Below are positions 27,216-35,235 of a stretch of DNA of 56,834 nt, in pieces. This DNA is from Terriglobia bacterium. Lineage in GTDB: Bacteria; Acidobacteriota; Terriglobia; JAIQFV01. Under the pieces are notes generated by a model, which had not been told where the DNA came from, ran no database searches, and saw only the letters and a program-made list of their open reading frames with translations. The DNA is taken from positions 1 through 56,834 of the forward strand of contig JAIQFY010000036.1 in NCBI GenBank assembly GCA_020072965.1, written 5' to 3'. Both the position numbers and the translations under genes were made by a program. Within the stretch, counting starts at the first letter, position 1; each line of letters opens with the position of its first letter.

Positions 27216-27633
27216 AATTTCTCGCGCCCTGCGCGAGTACCGGTCTTTCCACCCCGTCCAGCTGCGTCACCGCCGTCAAGGCACCCAGGGATTCATTGAA
27301 AAGGACAGGCAAGCCGATGGCCTCCTTGAAATCCTTGTAAAAGGAATTGATCTTTTCGAGGTGAGATGCCGTGGCTGGGATCTCCTGCTGATCATCGGTG
27401 AGGAACTTCTGGTACCCCTTGTCAAGAAGCCGGAAGATCTTCCCATTCCGGAGCAGCCCCGGCGATCGCAGCATTTCAATGCGGTTATCAAGGGTCTCTC
27501 GAAAGAGAACTGCGCTATCTTCCCGGCTTGCCTGCATCCATGAGGGTGAAATGGGAGAGGGGCGAACCTGAAATCCCGCCGCCTTCAATTGGGAGAGGGG
27601 ATCGGTTTGCGACTGGTTCAGTTTACCTGCCAT
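27187..27633 (-). CDS. hypothetical protein
   Basis: A 148-residue protein of no recognised family, predicted soluble and largely helical (FRETLDNRIEMLRSPGLLRNGKIFRLLDKGY; ATASHLEKINSFYKDF). The last eight or so residues (KVQNPKSK) are encoded by the TTTGG word repeat, suggesting the original stop was lost or overwritten when the repeat arrived. No ribosome site is obvious at ATG 27633. Coding status is moderate. Confidence 0.5.
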   Translation of the reverse strand: MAGKLNQSQTDPLSQLKAAGFQVRPSPISPSWMQASREDSAVLFRETLDNRIEMLRSPGLLRNGKIFRLLDKGYQKFLTDDQQEIPATASHLEKINSFYKDFKEAIGLPVLFNESLGALTAVTQLDGVERPVLAQGARNSKVQNPKSK

Positions 27634-28535
27634 ACACGATTTTTCCCGGCATGTCTGATTTTTGAAACTCCAGACAGAAGTATAGCTGACATCCTGCCCA
27701 AAAATACAGGTGCAAAAAACTCCCGCATCAAGAATGATTCCAAAGAGTAAAGGTTTTTATATCAGCATGAGACTGGCCGGTTTGAAATTCCGTATCTTGC
27801 AGGCATGGATGAAACGGAGGATCGAGTTGTGACAGGCATGACGCGGGCTTTGTCTTTCGCGGGGTTTTTTTTGGGGGATGAGCATTCCGTCGTCACGAAT
27901 AAGCAAGCGAGCCATCAGTGGACGTGAACTTCCTGGACCTTGCCCGAGGGTTAATTACCGGCTTTGCTGTCATGTAGATACCGGACTTTTTATGTCCACG
28001 AAGTCCAAAAACATGTAACCTTTTTCACAAAATATGCGACAATGGGTTCGGAGGCTGGGTGGTGTCTGGATGAGGATTCGTCAGTCTCTTCCCCGAAGGA
28101 TGATGCCTACCAGAAGTGGGATGTTTCATACTGTCGGTTGCTCTCTTAAATCATTGTCCTGACCCTCAGGGAAGTGCGATTCCTCTGCCGTTTGACCCTG
28201 CCAATCGAATGCCTGTTCGTACTTTCCAGTTGGATAATGCCCCGAGGGGAGCGACTGGATCTCGAGCAGCGTCATTGCCTCCCGGTGGTTCCGTAGAAAA
28301 ACCAGATCTGCACGGGCTACCCCATATGTTCGGGGCCGGGCGTTCTATGACTAGCCCGGAAGAGTCCGGGCTGCGAGGGACGTTCGCCGGGATAGTCAAA
28401 CCTGTATAGTCACAAGGAGCTTGATCGAGAGGCATTTGTCATCCCGTCGCTAGTGGAACCGTGCACTTCTAGTGTCAGCCTTTTGATTGCCCCGGCTACT
28501 GAGTTCTTGGTTCTAGTTATTTTGGGAGGTAGGTC
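27634..28535. other. 900-bp intergenic region upstream of the heme-sensor operon
   Basis: No convincing gene; short frames lack family features. It contains an inverted repeat GGACTT/AAGTCC at 27983-28006, a T-run after TCGCGGGG near 27858-27872, and the perfect hairpin at 28353-28372. The promoter of the sensor-kinase operon must lie here but could not be assigned. Confidence 0.5.
28353..28372. repeat. perfect hairpin AGCCCGGA-AGAG-TCCGGGCT
   Basis: Eight-bp perfect arms with a four-base loop about 165 bp upstream of the sensor-kinase start. No T-run follows, so it is not a classical terminator; it may be an operator or leader structure. Confidence 0.5.
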
Positions 28536-30176
28536 ATGCGAAGACGTCTGGCCCTTAAGCTGATTCTTTCATTGATGATACTGGTCGGGGTCACGGAGGG
28601 GATCTCCGGCCTTATCAATGTCAAGAGCCAGGAGCGTCAGCTTCTCGACGCTATGATCGAGGGTGCTGATCAACTCTCCAAAGCCATTACCAGCTCCACT
28701 TGGCATGCCATGCTGGCAGACCACCGCGACACCGCCTACGAAATGATGCAGACCATTGCCCTGAAACAGGGCATCAACAAAATTCAGATCTTTAACCGCG
28801 AAGGCCGGGTCATGTTTTCCACCCAACCCGGTGAGACCAGGCAGGTGGACAGGCGTTCGGAGACCTGTGCGTTATGTCATTCCTCGTTGCAGCCCCTGGT
28901 GAAGGTCGACGTGCCCTCTCGTGCACGCATATTTAAGGGACCGGAAGGGAGCCGCAAACTTGCCATGGTGACCCCGATTTACAATGAACCGGCCTGCAGC
29001 CAGGCAGCCTGTCACGCTCATCCGGAAAAGATGAAGGTCCTGGGCGTTCTCGACGTCACCTTGGACCTCGATCGGATCGACCGCGAGGTCGCCAACATTA
29101 AAGTCCGCGGATACCTGGCGACCGGTATCCATATTTTTTTGGTCAGCCTGTTCATCATTTTTTTCACCCAACACTTCGTGGATGCTCCGATTCGGAAACT
29201 GATCGACGCCACCAAAGCTGTTAGCGCCATGCAACTCGACAAACCCATTAAGGTGGAATCGAGTGAAGAGCTGGGTGAGCTGGCCCGTTCATTTGATGTC
29301 ATGCGAGAACGCCTGAAGCAGTCCGTGGCCGAAAACGAGCAATTCCTTCAGTCCCTGGAAGCCAAGGTGGAAGAAAGGACTGAACAGTTGAAGGCGGCGA
29401 ACCAGAAGCTCATGCAAACCGATCGTCTTGCCTCCCTCGGACAACTCTCAGCCAGTGTGGCACATGAGATCAACAATCCTCTCTCGGGAGTCCTGAACCT
29501 GTCCAAGCTGATGCAACGCATTCTCAAGGACGATGGCATCCCCCCCAACCGGATCGAGGAATTCCGGCGGTTTCTCTCACAGATCGTGAACGAGACGACC
29601 CGGGTGGGTCGAATCGTGTCCGACCTTCTGGCTTTTTCGCGGCGCTCCAAGCCCCAAAGTAAGCGCGCGGATTTGAATGCCATTGTGAAAACCACCCTCT
29701 CCCTGGTCTCCCACAAACTATCGCTGGGGAACGTTGGAGTCAATTTGAACCTTGCGGAAAACCTTCCCGTGGTGCCTTGTGACAGCTCTCAGATGCAACA
29801 GGTGGTGATGAATCTTATAATGAATGCCGCGGAAGCGACCTACCGGAAGGGCCAGGGCAGTGTGACGATCACGACACGGGTCCAGGCGGGTGGCTCGAAA
29901 GCGGTTCTGGAAGTGGTAGACAACGGGGAGGGGATCGCCCCGGAAAACATGTCGAAGATCTTTGATCCCTTCTTTTCCACCAAGGAAGAAGGCAAGAGTG
30001 TTGGCCTGGGACTGGCCGTGGTGTACGGCATTGTGGACTCCCACGGAGGCGACATTGAAGTGAAGAGCAAGCGGGGTGAAGGCTCCATGTTTCGAGTGGT
30101 TCTTCCGCTCAGCCCCGAGCAAGAGGTGGCTGAGGCGGCTCCCGCGTCAACCGTGGAAAAAGGAAGCAGAATGTGA
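28536..30176 (+). CDS. membrane sensor histidine kinase with c-heme-like motifs
   Basis: A 546-residue kinase. TM1 is ~7-28 and TM2 ~190-211, framing a periplasmic sensor domain with CALCH (C111-C114-H115, CxxCH) and CSQAACH (C154, C159-H160, CX4CH, a spacing known in cytochrome c3). The end of the domain, HPEKMKVLGVLDVTLDL, resembles heme-containing periplasmic sensors of deltaproteobacteria. HAMP (~212-265), a coiled coil, HisKA with H310 (SVAHEINNPLSG) and a HATPase domain (N-box NLIMNAAEA, DNGEGI, GLGLAVVYG) follow. It probably reads periplasmic redox state or a heme ligand and phosphorylates the regulator two genes downstream. GGAGGT precedes ATG 28536. Confidence 0.9.
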   Translation: MRRRLALKLILSLMILVGVTEGISGLINVKSQERQLLDAMIEGADQLSKAITSSTWHAMLADHRDTAYEMMQTIALKQGINKIQIFNREGRVMFSTQPGETRQVDRRSETCALCHSSLQPLVKVDVPSRARIFKGPEGSRKLAMVTPIYNEPACSQAACHAHPEKMKVLGVLDVTLDLDRIDREVANIKVRGYLATGIHIFLVSLFIIFFTQHFVDAPIRKLIDATKAVSAMQLDKPIKVESSEELGELARSFDVMRERLKQSVAENEQFLQSLEAKVEERTEQLKAANQKLMQTDRLASLGQLSASVAHEINNPLSGVLNLSKLMQRILKDDGIPPNRIEEFRRFLSQIVNETTRVGRIVSDLLAFSRRSKPQSKRADLNAIVKTTLSLVSHKLSLGNVGVNLNLAENLPVVPCDSSQMQQVVMNLIMNAAEATYRKGQGSVTITTRVQAGGSKAVLEVVDNGEGIAPENMSKIFDPFFSTKEEGKSVGLGLAVVYGIVDSHGGDIEVKSKRGEGSMFRVVLPLSPEQEVAEAAPASTVEKGSRM

Positions 30177-30748
30177 CCTTCCTTTATTTAGCGCCCCAGG
30201 GCGCGGTGGATGATGAAGTTCTCACCATCATCGAGACGTGCCTTTGGGCCAACTTCGGGTATGAGATACGCCAGCTGGGATCGTCGGCCGAGCCCGAGTA
30301 CGCCTTCGACCTGCGGCGCCGGCAGTACAGCTCCACCCTGATCCTGCGCCAGCTGGTGGTCAAATGCCCTCCTGATGCCGCCCGCATCCTGGCGGTCACC
30401 GAGAAGGACCTGTTTATCCCCATGCTTAGCTTTATTTTCGGACAGGCTCAGCTGAATGGAACCGTCGCCATCATCTCGCTGGCCCGTCTTCGACAGGAAT
30501 TCTACGGACTTCCGTCAAACCGGATGCTGTTGCTGGCACGGGTCGTCAAGGAGGCGCTCCACGAGATGGGCCACACCTTTGGCCTGATCCATTGTCCCGA
30601 GCGCACTTGCCCCATGTCTCTCTCCACCAATATTCACCAGGTTGATACTAAAGGCAGCGAGTTCTGCGCCGGTTGCCGCGCGCTTCTTCGGGAAAACATT
30701 GGCGCGACATACGAACAAGCCGCAAATATTATGCGTGCGGAGGATTGA
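30173..30748 (+). CDS. archaemetzincin family zinc metalloprotease
   Basis: A 191-residue archaemetzincin. The zinc motif HEMGHTFGLIHC (H130, E131, H134, H140) is followed by C141-x4-C146-P-M148 and later C165-x2-C168, closely matching the family's HExxHxxGxxHC-x4-CxM...CxxC pattern with its second, cysteine-bound zinc. No signal peptide, so cytoplasmic. The GTG start overlaps the kinase stop (GTGA), and the stop lies 2 nt before the regulator's ATG, so it is embedded in a two-component operon. Its substrate is unknown; processing or turnover of signalling or heme proteins is speculation. Confidence 0.88.
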   Translation: MTFLYLAPQGAVDDEVLTIIETCLWANFGYEIRQLGSSAEPEYAFDLRRRQYSSTLILRQLVVKCPPDAARILAVTEKDLFIPMLSFIFGQAQLNGTVAIISLARLRQEFYGLPSNRMLLLARVVKEALHEMGHTFGLIHCPERTCPMSLSTNIHQVDTKGSEFCAGCRALLRENIGATYEQAANIMRAED

Positions 30749-30750
30749 TC

Positions 30751-32109
30751 ATGAAAACACGGTGGGAAATTCTTGTGGTCGATGATGAAGAAGTGATGCG
30801 TGAATCCCTGGCCGCCTGGCTGCGCGAGGACGGCTACGACGTCAATACTGCCTCCTCCGGACGCGACGCCATCGAAAAGGCCCGCCAGAAGGACTATGCC
30901 ATCTATTTCATCGACCTGAAAATGCCCGGGGGAATCGACGGCATCGAGACCATGATGGAGGTGCGAAAGGTCCACCCCGAAGCCTCCATCATCATCATCA
31001 CGGCCTATGCCACCGTCGACACAGCCATCACCGCCATGAAGGAGGGGGCGCAGGAGTATATCGTCAAGCCGTGCAATCCTGAGGAAATCTCGCTGCTGGT
31101 CAATCGCATCATCAAGATCAAGAACCTTCAGCGGGAAAATACGATTCTGAGGAAGAAACTGACCAAGCAGTACTGCTTCCACGACATCATCAGCAAGAAC
31201 CCGAAGATGCTCGAGATATTTCAGTTGATCCAGGAGATCGCCAGCCTCCGAAGCACGGTGCTCCTGCAGGGAGAGAGCGGCACGGGGAAGGAACTGATCG
31301 CCCGGGCAATTCACTTTTCCGGAGACCGGGCCGAACAGCCCTTCATTGGCGTCTCTTGCGCCGCCCTCGCCGAGACCTTGCTGGAGTCAGAACTGTTCGG
31401 TCATGAAAAAGGGTCGTTCACCGGGGCGGTCACGCAGAAGAAAGGCAAATTTGAGATGGCCGATGGCGGAACCATTTTCCTGGACGAGATCGGAGATATT
31501 TCTCCCAAACTGCAGATGGATCTGCTTCGAGTGTTGCAGGAGCGGTGCTTCTATCGTGTCGGCGGCTCCGAAGAGATTAAGGTGGATGTGCGTATCATCG
31601 CCGCGACCAACGTCGATCTTCAGCAAGCGGTGCTCGACGGCAAGTTCCGTGACGATCTTTTTTACCGCCTCAACGTCATCAATATCCGGATCCCCCCCCT
31701 CCGGGATCGCCGCGAGGACATCCCCGTGCTGGCCCGGAGTTTCGTGGAACGCATCGCTCATGAACTGGGTAAGGAGGTGAGCGATATCTCTGAAGGCTCC
31801 CTCAAACTTCTGCTTGACCACAACTGGCCGGGCAACGTCCGTGAATTGGAAAACGCCGTGGAGCGCGCCATCGTCACATGCCGGGGGAGAGCCCTCACGG
31901 AGGAGGATTTCACCTTCCTGACACCACGGGTCGAAGCGAATCGTGGCTGGTCGGTCCCCGCAAATGTCACCCTGCAGGAGTTGGAGAAGGAGGTGATTGC
32001 CGCAACCATCCAGCGGACCCATGGCAACATCAAGGAAGCTGCTGCGGCGCTGGGTATCGATCGGTCCACATTGTATGAGCGGATTAAGAAGTTCGAAATC
32101 CCGAGATAG
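30751..32109 (+). CDS. NtrC-family sigma-54-dependent response regulator
   Basis: A 452-residue activator. The receiver domain has phosphoacceptor D55 (YFIDLKMPG), the AAA+ domain has Walker A GESGTGK (174-180), the sigma-54-contacting GSFTGA loop (221-226) and Walker B TIFLDEIGD, and a Fis-type HTH lies at the C-terminus (NIKEAAAALGIDRSTLYERIKKF). ATG 30751 has GGAGG 7 nt upstream. It should be phosphorylated by the heme-motif kinase and activate a sigma-54 promoter; the nearest good candidate is at 39655-39670, in front of the Qrc-like operon. Confidence 0.95.
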   Translation: MKTRWEILVVDDEEVMRESLAAWLREDGYDVNTASSGRDAIEKARQKDYAIYFIDLKMPGGIDGIETMMEVRKVHPEASIIIITAYATVDTAITAMKEGAQEYIVKPCNPEEISLLVNRIIKIKNLQRENTILRKKLTKQYCFHDIISKNPKMLEIFQLIQEIASLRSTVLLQGESGTGKELIARAIHFSGDRAEQPFIGVSCAALAETLLESELFGHEKGSFTGAVTQKKGKFEMADGGTIFLDEIGDISPKLQMDLLRVLQERCFYRVGGSEEIKVDVRIIAATNVDLQQAVLDGKFRDDLFYRLNVINIRIPPLRDRREDIPVLARSFVERIAHELGKEVSDISEGSLKLLLDHNWPGNVRELENAVERAIVTCRGRALTEEDFTFLTPRVEANRGWSVPANVTLQELEKEVIAATIQRTHGNIKEAAAALGIDRSTLYERIKKFEIPR

Positions 32110-32110
32110 T

Positions 32111-32310
32111 CCACAGATTACGCAGATTACACAGAGGGGTTGAAAACCAAAGCAAAGACAGTTCGTAGTTCGGGCGAATTCTTACACAGGAGCCATGGTC
32201 AGGCGCCTCATAGGATCGCCCACAAGGATTCACCTTAGGCGCATCCGGGCTACGATTGCTGTCTTTGGTTTTTGTTTTTAACCCCTCTGTGTAATCTGCG
32301 TAATCTGTGG
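32111..32310. repeat. 51-bp inverted repeat between convergent operons
   Basis: The left arm 32111-32161 and right arm 32259-32310 are reverse complements, perfect over the first 31 bp (CCACAGATTACGCAGATTAC onward), then imperfect, with a 97-nt loop. It sits exactly between the stop of the response regulator and the stop of the convergent Qrc-region gene, where it could end both transcripts. A partial single copy of the same words lies at about 55168-55198. Confidence 0.85.
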
Positions 32311-32314
32311 ATGA

Positions 32315-33160
32315 TTAGGGTTCCAGAAACATCTGGCCCCACACCGCATCCCAGTCCAAGGACGGATATTCCTTCGAGAGATCCTCCACCAACGCACCGC
32401 CGTCTGCAAGGCTCATTCCCACGCCATCGGCCGCCAGTGAGAACTCCAGCCGCTCCATCTCGCGGGCCAACCACGGCCGGATCTCCGCGCCCCGCAGCAG
32501 GTGCCGCGTATCCATTTTCTTCCCGAGCGGCTTCAGCTTGAGATACCATCCCGCCTTCTTGCCACCGGTCTGAATCACTTCCCCATCTACCGGCGATAGA
32601 ATGCGCAAGTCCGATCCATTCTTTTTGAAATGCCACGCGGTTCCATTCAGATGGAGTGAAGTTCCCGCCGCGGGCAAGCGGACTTCGTCCGGTTCACCGA
32701 TAAGGCGCGACCCAAAATCGTCCAGCCCCACGGTGGTCGTTCCATCCGGTTCGGTCATGACCCAGGTGTGACCCCGGTGGTACTGGCGCTCCAAGGGCAT
32801 GTCAAAACCGAGGATGCACCCTTCTTCGTCTCCGGTTTCATAGCCGGGGTGGATCGTCCGAATTTTTGAGGCCACAAGCTTCGCGTGGTCAGGGCACTCG
32901 CGGCAATCGAATCCTCTTTCGCAGGTCCGATGCCGGAATTCACCGGTCAGTTCGTGCCGACAGGTGCGGTTTCCCTCCGGCAGATCTTCAAAATCCAGTT
33001 TCCACCGGATTTGGTCGGCCTTTTGGGATTGGAAATCCTTTAGAGAGCGTACCAGCACGATCCCCATCGTCCCCAAAATGATCGCTACGACCGAATAAAA
33101 GATGCCGAGAAAGATAAGATTGCCGGGCTCCCACGTGAATCCATAAACCCCAGGAAACAT
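32315..33160 (-). CDS. membrane-anchored H-protein-like (lipoyl-fold) protein with Cys4 motif
   Basis: A 281-residue protein. One TM helix (~12-38) is followed by a positive stretch (RSLKDFQSQK), predicting a cytoplasmic C-terminus. A Cys motif (CRHELTGEFRHRTC...CRECPDH, four Cys) precedes a domain resembling glycine cleavage H protein: HRGHTWVMTEPDGTTTVGLDD then HFKKNGSDLRILSPVDGEVI. A Lys sits near the lipoylation position (KKNGSD) but spacing to the next SPVDG is two residues longer than in GcvH, so lipoylation is uncertain. No other glycine-cleavage gene is nearby. It is the last gene of the Qrc-like operon, 12 nt after the NrfD-like gene, whose stop abuts its GGGAGG. Confidence 0.8.
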   Translation of the reverse strand: MFPGVYGFTWEPGNLIFLGIFYSVVAIILGTMGIVLVRSLKDFQSQKADQIRWKLDFEDLPEGNRTCRHELTGEFRHRTCERGFDCRECPDHAKLVASKIRTIHPGYETGDEEGCILGFDMPLERQYHRGHTWVMTEPDGTTTVGLDDFGSRLIGEPDEVRLPAAGTSLHLNGTAWHFKKNGSDLRILSPVDGEVIQTGGKKAGWYLKLKPLGKKMDTRHLLRGAEIRPWLAREMERLEFSLAADGVGMSLADGGALVEDLSKEYPSLDWDAVWGQMFLEP

Positions 33161-33172
33161 TTCAAACCTCCC

Positions 33173-34405
33173 TTACGATTGCCTGAGCTCCTTTTCCTGC
33201 GGGAACAGAGGCAGGTACCTGAACGAGAGCGAATAGATCAAAACCCCATAAGCCACCACTGCGAGAAAGGTGGCCGTTTCCTGCCAACTGGGAACATACG
33301 AGAGGAAGCGGTCAAACGGAAGTGTCGGCAGCGCTAGCGTCTGGATGGTGAAGACAAACCTGTTCAGCATGACGCCGACACACACCAGAAACGCCGCCGA
33401 CACGAGCCAGCCGGTCTGCTCCCTCCTCTTCTTGTCCAGCAGAATGATCGCCGGCAATAGTCCACACACCACAATTTCAGCGAACAGGAGCCATGTGCCA
33501 AACGGCTCCCAGGAATAGAAATCGAAGGGATTAAAGCCGGAGGCGGGAGCGGTGTGGTTGATCCAGATTAAAGTGTCAATTGTCTTGAACAGGACATAGA
33601 CCATCAGGAGGATACCGGAGATGCGACCCAGCAGGCTGAGCACCTCCCGTTTCACCAGTTCTTTCTTGGACAGCTTGGAAACAAGCCACGTCGTCAACAG
33701 GATAAAGCTGGGTCCGGCGGCAATCGCCGACAGAATGAAAAGAAAAAAGGTCGACGGCCAGATGCCGATACCTTCCCGGAAGGCAAAGGGACGGCCCCGG
33801 AGCACGCCATATAATCCGCCCAGGGAACCCTGGTGGAAGAACGACAGAAACGTTCCCACGCCCGCCAGGACATACATGACTTTGTGGAGATGGAACTCGA
33901 ACACCAGGAGCGAGGGGATCTGCCGGAGCTTGCGGTTGCGCAACACCAGCGGGGCATACTCAACCAACAACACCGTCAGGTAGCACGTGATGCAAAAGGT
34001 GACTTCGGTCAACATGGAGTGAACATTGGGATGCCAGAACGTGAACCACGCCCGCAGCGGCTGCCCCACGTCCACCATGAGGACCACGATCGCCCCGCTG
34101 TAACAGATGAGCCCCAGGACCACGGCGCTGTTGATGACGGCTTTCAACTGATCCTTCTTTAGAATATAGAGCAAAAATCCGGTAAAAAATGCTCCCGCGC
34201 CCAATGCGATTATGGTGAGGTCCAGGTAGATCCACAGACCGAAAGCAAAGCGGTTGTCCATGTTGGTTTGGTTGAGGCCCCGTGCCAGGCAAAGATAACC
34301 GGCATACAGTCCCAATCCCAAGAGGGCGACCCAGGGAAGAATCCACAGCAGGAACTTTGAAAGAGGGCTCCGCCGGAGGCCACGAATGATGAGTTGTTTA
34401 TCCAT
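33173..34405 (-). CDS. qrcD: NrfD/PsrC-like membrane subunit of Qrc-type menaquinone reductase
   Basis: A 410-residue protein with about ten membrane helices (for example LLWILPWVALLGLGLYAGYL, TIIALGAGAFFTGFLLYIL). It has NrfD-family features: GAGAFFTG, VDVGQPLRAWFTFWHPN, SMLTEVTFCITCYL and FHQGSLGGLYGV. In Qrc complexes this subunit binds menaquinone and anchors the periplasmic subunits. ATG 34405 overlaps the ferredoxin gene by 8 nt and has GGAGAAGG upstream; the open frame to 34744 is a shadow of qrcC. The subunit order (cytochrome, Mo-family protein, Fe-S, NrfD) matches Desulfovibrio qrcABCD. Confidence 0.82.
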   Translation of the reverse strand: MDKQLIIRGLRRSPLSKFLLWILPWVALLGLGLYAGYLCLARGLNQTNMDNRFAFGLWIYLDLTIIALGAGAFFTGFLLYILKKDQLKAVINSAVVLGLICYSGAIVVLMVDVGQPLRAWFTFWHPNVHSMLTEVTFCITCYLTVLLVEYAPLVLRNRKLRQIPSLLVFEFHLHKVMYVLAGVGTFLSFFHQGSLGGLYGVLRGRPFAFREGIGIWPSTFFLFILSAIAAGPSFILLTTWLVSKLSKKELVKREVLSLLGRISGILLMVYVLFKTIDTLIWINHTAPASGFNPFDFYSWEPFGTWLLFAEIVVCGLLPAIILLDKKRREQTGWLVSAAFLVCVGVMLNRFVFTIQTLALPTLPFDRFLSYVPSWQETATFLAVVAYGVLIYSLSFRYLPLFPQEKELRQS

Positions 34406-35174
34406 GGACCTTCTCCTTCGCTTTGGGTTTCTGGACTTCCTGCTGAGCGATTTGACGGACCCAGGCTTGATCGGAACGGTAGTAGACCTTCGGCTCGGTT
34501 CCCAGCGTTTCGAGCATTCGAAAGGCATGCCCGTTCTGAACCAGCTGGGCCACTTCACTGTTCGGATCCGCCAGGTCACCAAAGGTGATCGCTCCGGTCG
34601 GGCAGGCCTCAACGCAGGCAGGTTGGTAGTCGGAGGGATCGATTTCGTCCCGGCCCTCGGCGGCGGCCTTCGCTCTTGCCGCCTGAAGCCGTTCATGACA
34701 GAAGTTGCATTTTTCCACGACCCCGCGCATGCGGGGAGAGACATCCGGATTCAGGGTTTTTTCCATTCCTGCCGGCCACACGGGGTCCCACCAGTTGAAG
34801 TAACGCGCGTGGTAAGGACACGCCGTCATGCAGTACCGGCAGCCTAGGCATCGCACCGGGATTTGAGCCACAATCCCGCTGGCGGCGTCGACTTCAACGG
34901 CCTTCTGCGGGCAGACCGAGACACAGGGGGTGTGCTCCCCGCACTGCTGGCATGGCATCGGAATGTAGGCGCTGCGGTTGTTGGGGAAAGGAAGTCCATT
35001 ATCGAACTTGTAAACTCTGACCCAGGTGATCCCGGTGCGATCGGTTGCTTTGGCTGTTGCCGGCGGAATGTTGTTTTCAACCGCACATGCCACCATGCAC
35101 GCGCCACAACCCGTGCACTTGTCCAAATCGATCACCATTCCGTAGCGATGTTGTTTCTTGTTTTTGGTGTCCAT
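34398..35174 (-). CDS. qrcC: four-cluster ferredoxin subunit of Qrc-type complex
   Basis: A 258-residue iron-sulfur protein of the PsrB/HybA/DmsB type. Cys groups CTGCGACMVAC, CQQCGEHTPCVSVCPQ, CLGCRYCMTACPY and CNFCHERL...ACVEACPTGAI supply four 4Fe-4S sites. It passes electrons between the molybdopterin-family subunit and the membrane quinone site. It has no signal peptide and probably crosses the membrane with the TAT-exported QrcB. It overlaps qrcD by 8 nt and follows qrcB by 61 nt. Confidence 0.85.
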   Translation of the reverse strand: MDTKNKKQHRYGMVIDLDKCTGCGACMVACAVENNIPPATAKATDRTGITWVRVYKFDNGLPFPNNRSAYIPMPCQQCGEHTPCVSVCPQKAVEVDAASGIVAQIPVRCLGCRYCMTACPYHARYFNWWDPVWPAGMEKTLNPDVSPRMRGVVEKCNFCHERLQAARAKAAAEGRDEIDPSDYQPACVEACPTGAITFGDLADPNSEVAQLVQNGHAFRMLETLGTEPKVYYRSDQAWVRQIAQQEVQKPKAKEKVHG

Positions 35175-35235
35175 TTATATTGTCCCTCTCCACTCGCTCA
35201 ACCGTTCCCATGGGCGTCCGCAGCGGCGGACGCTC

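Noticed and set aside
26960-27220. Possible CRISPR array from repeated words
   Set aside because: Units are short, unequal and without unique spacers; it is an inverted word array.
28430-28535. Sigma-54 promoter for the kinase operon
   Set aside because: GG pairs are present but none has GC at the required 10-nt spacing.
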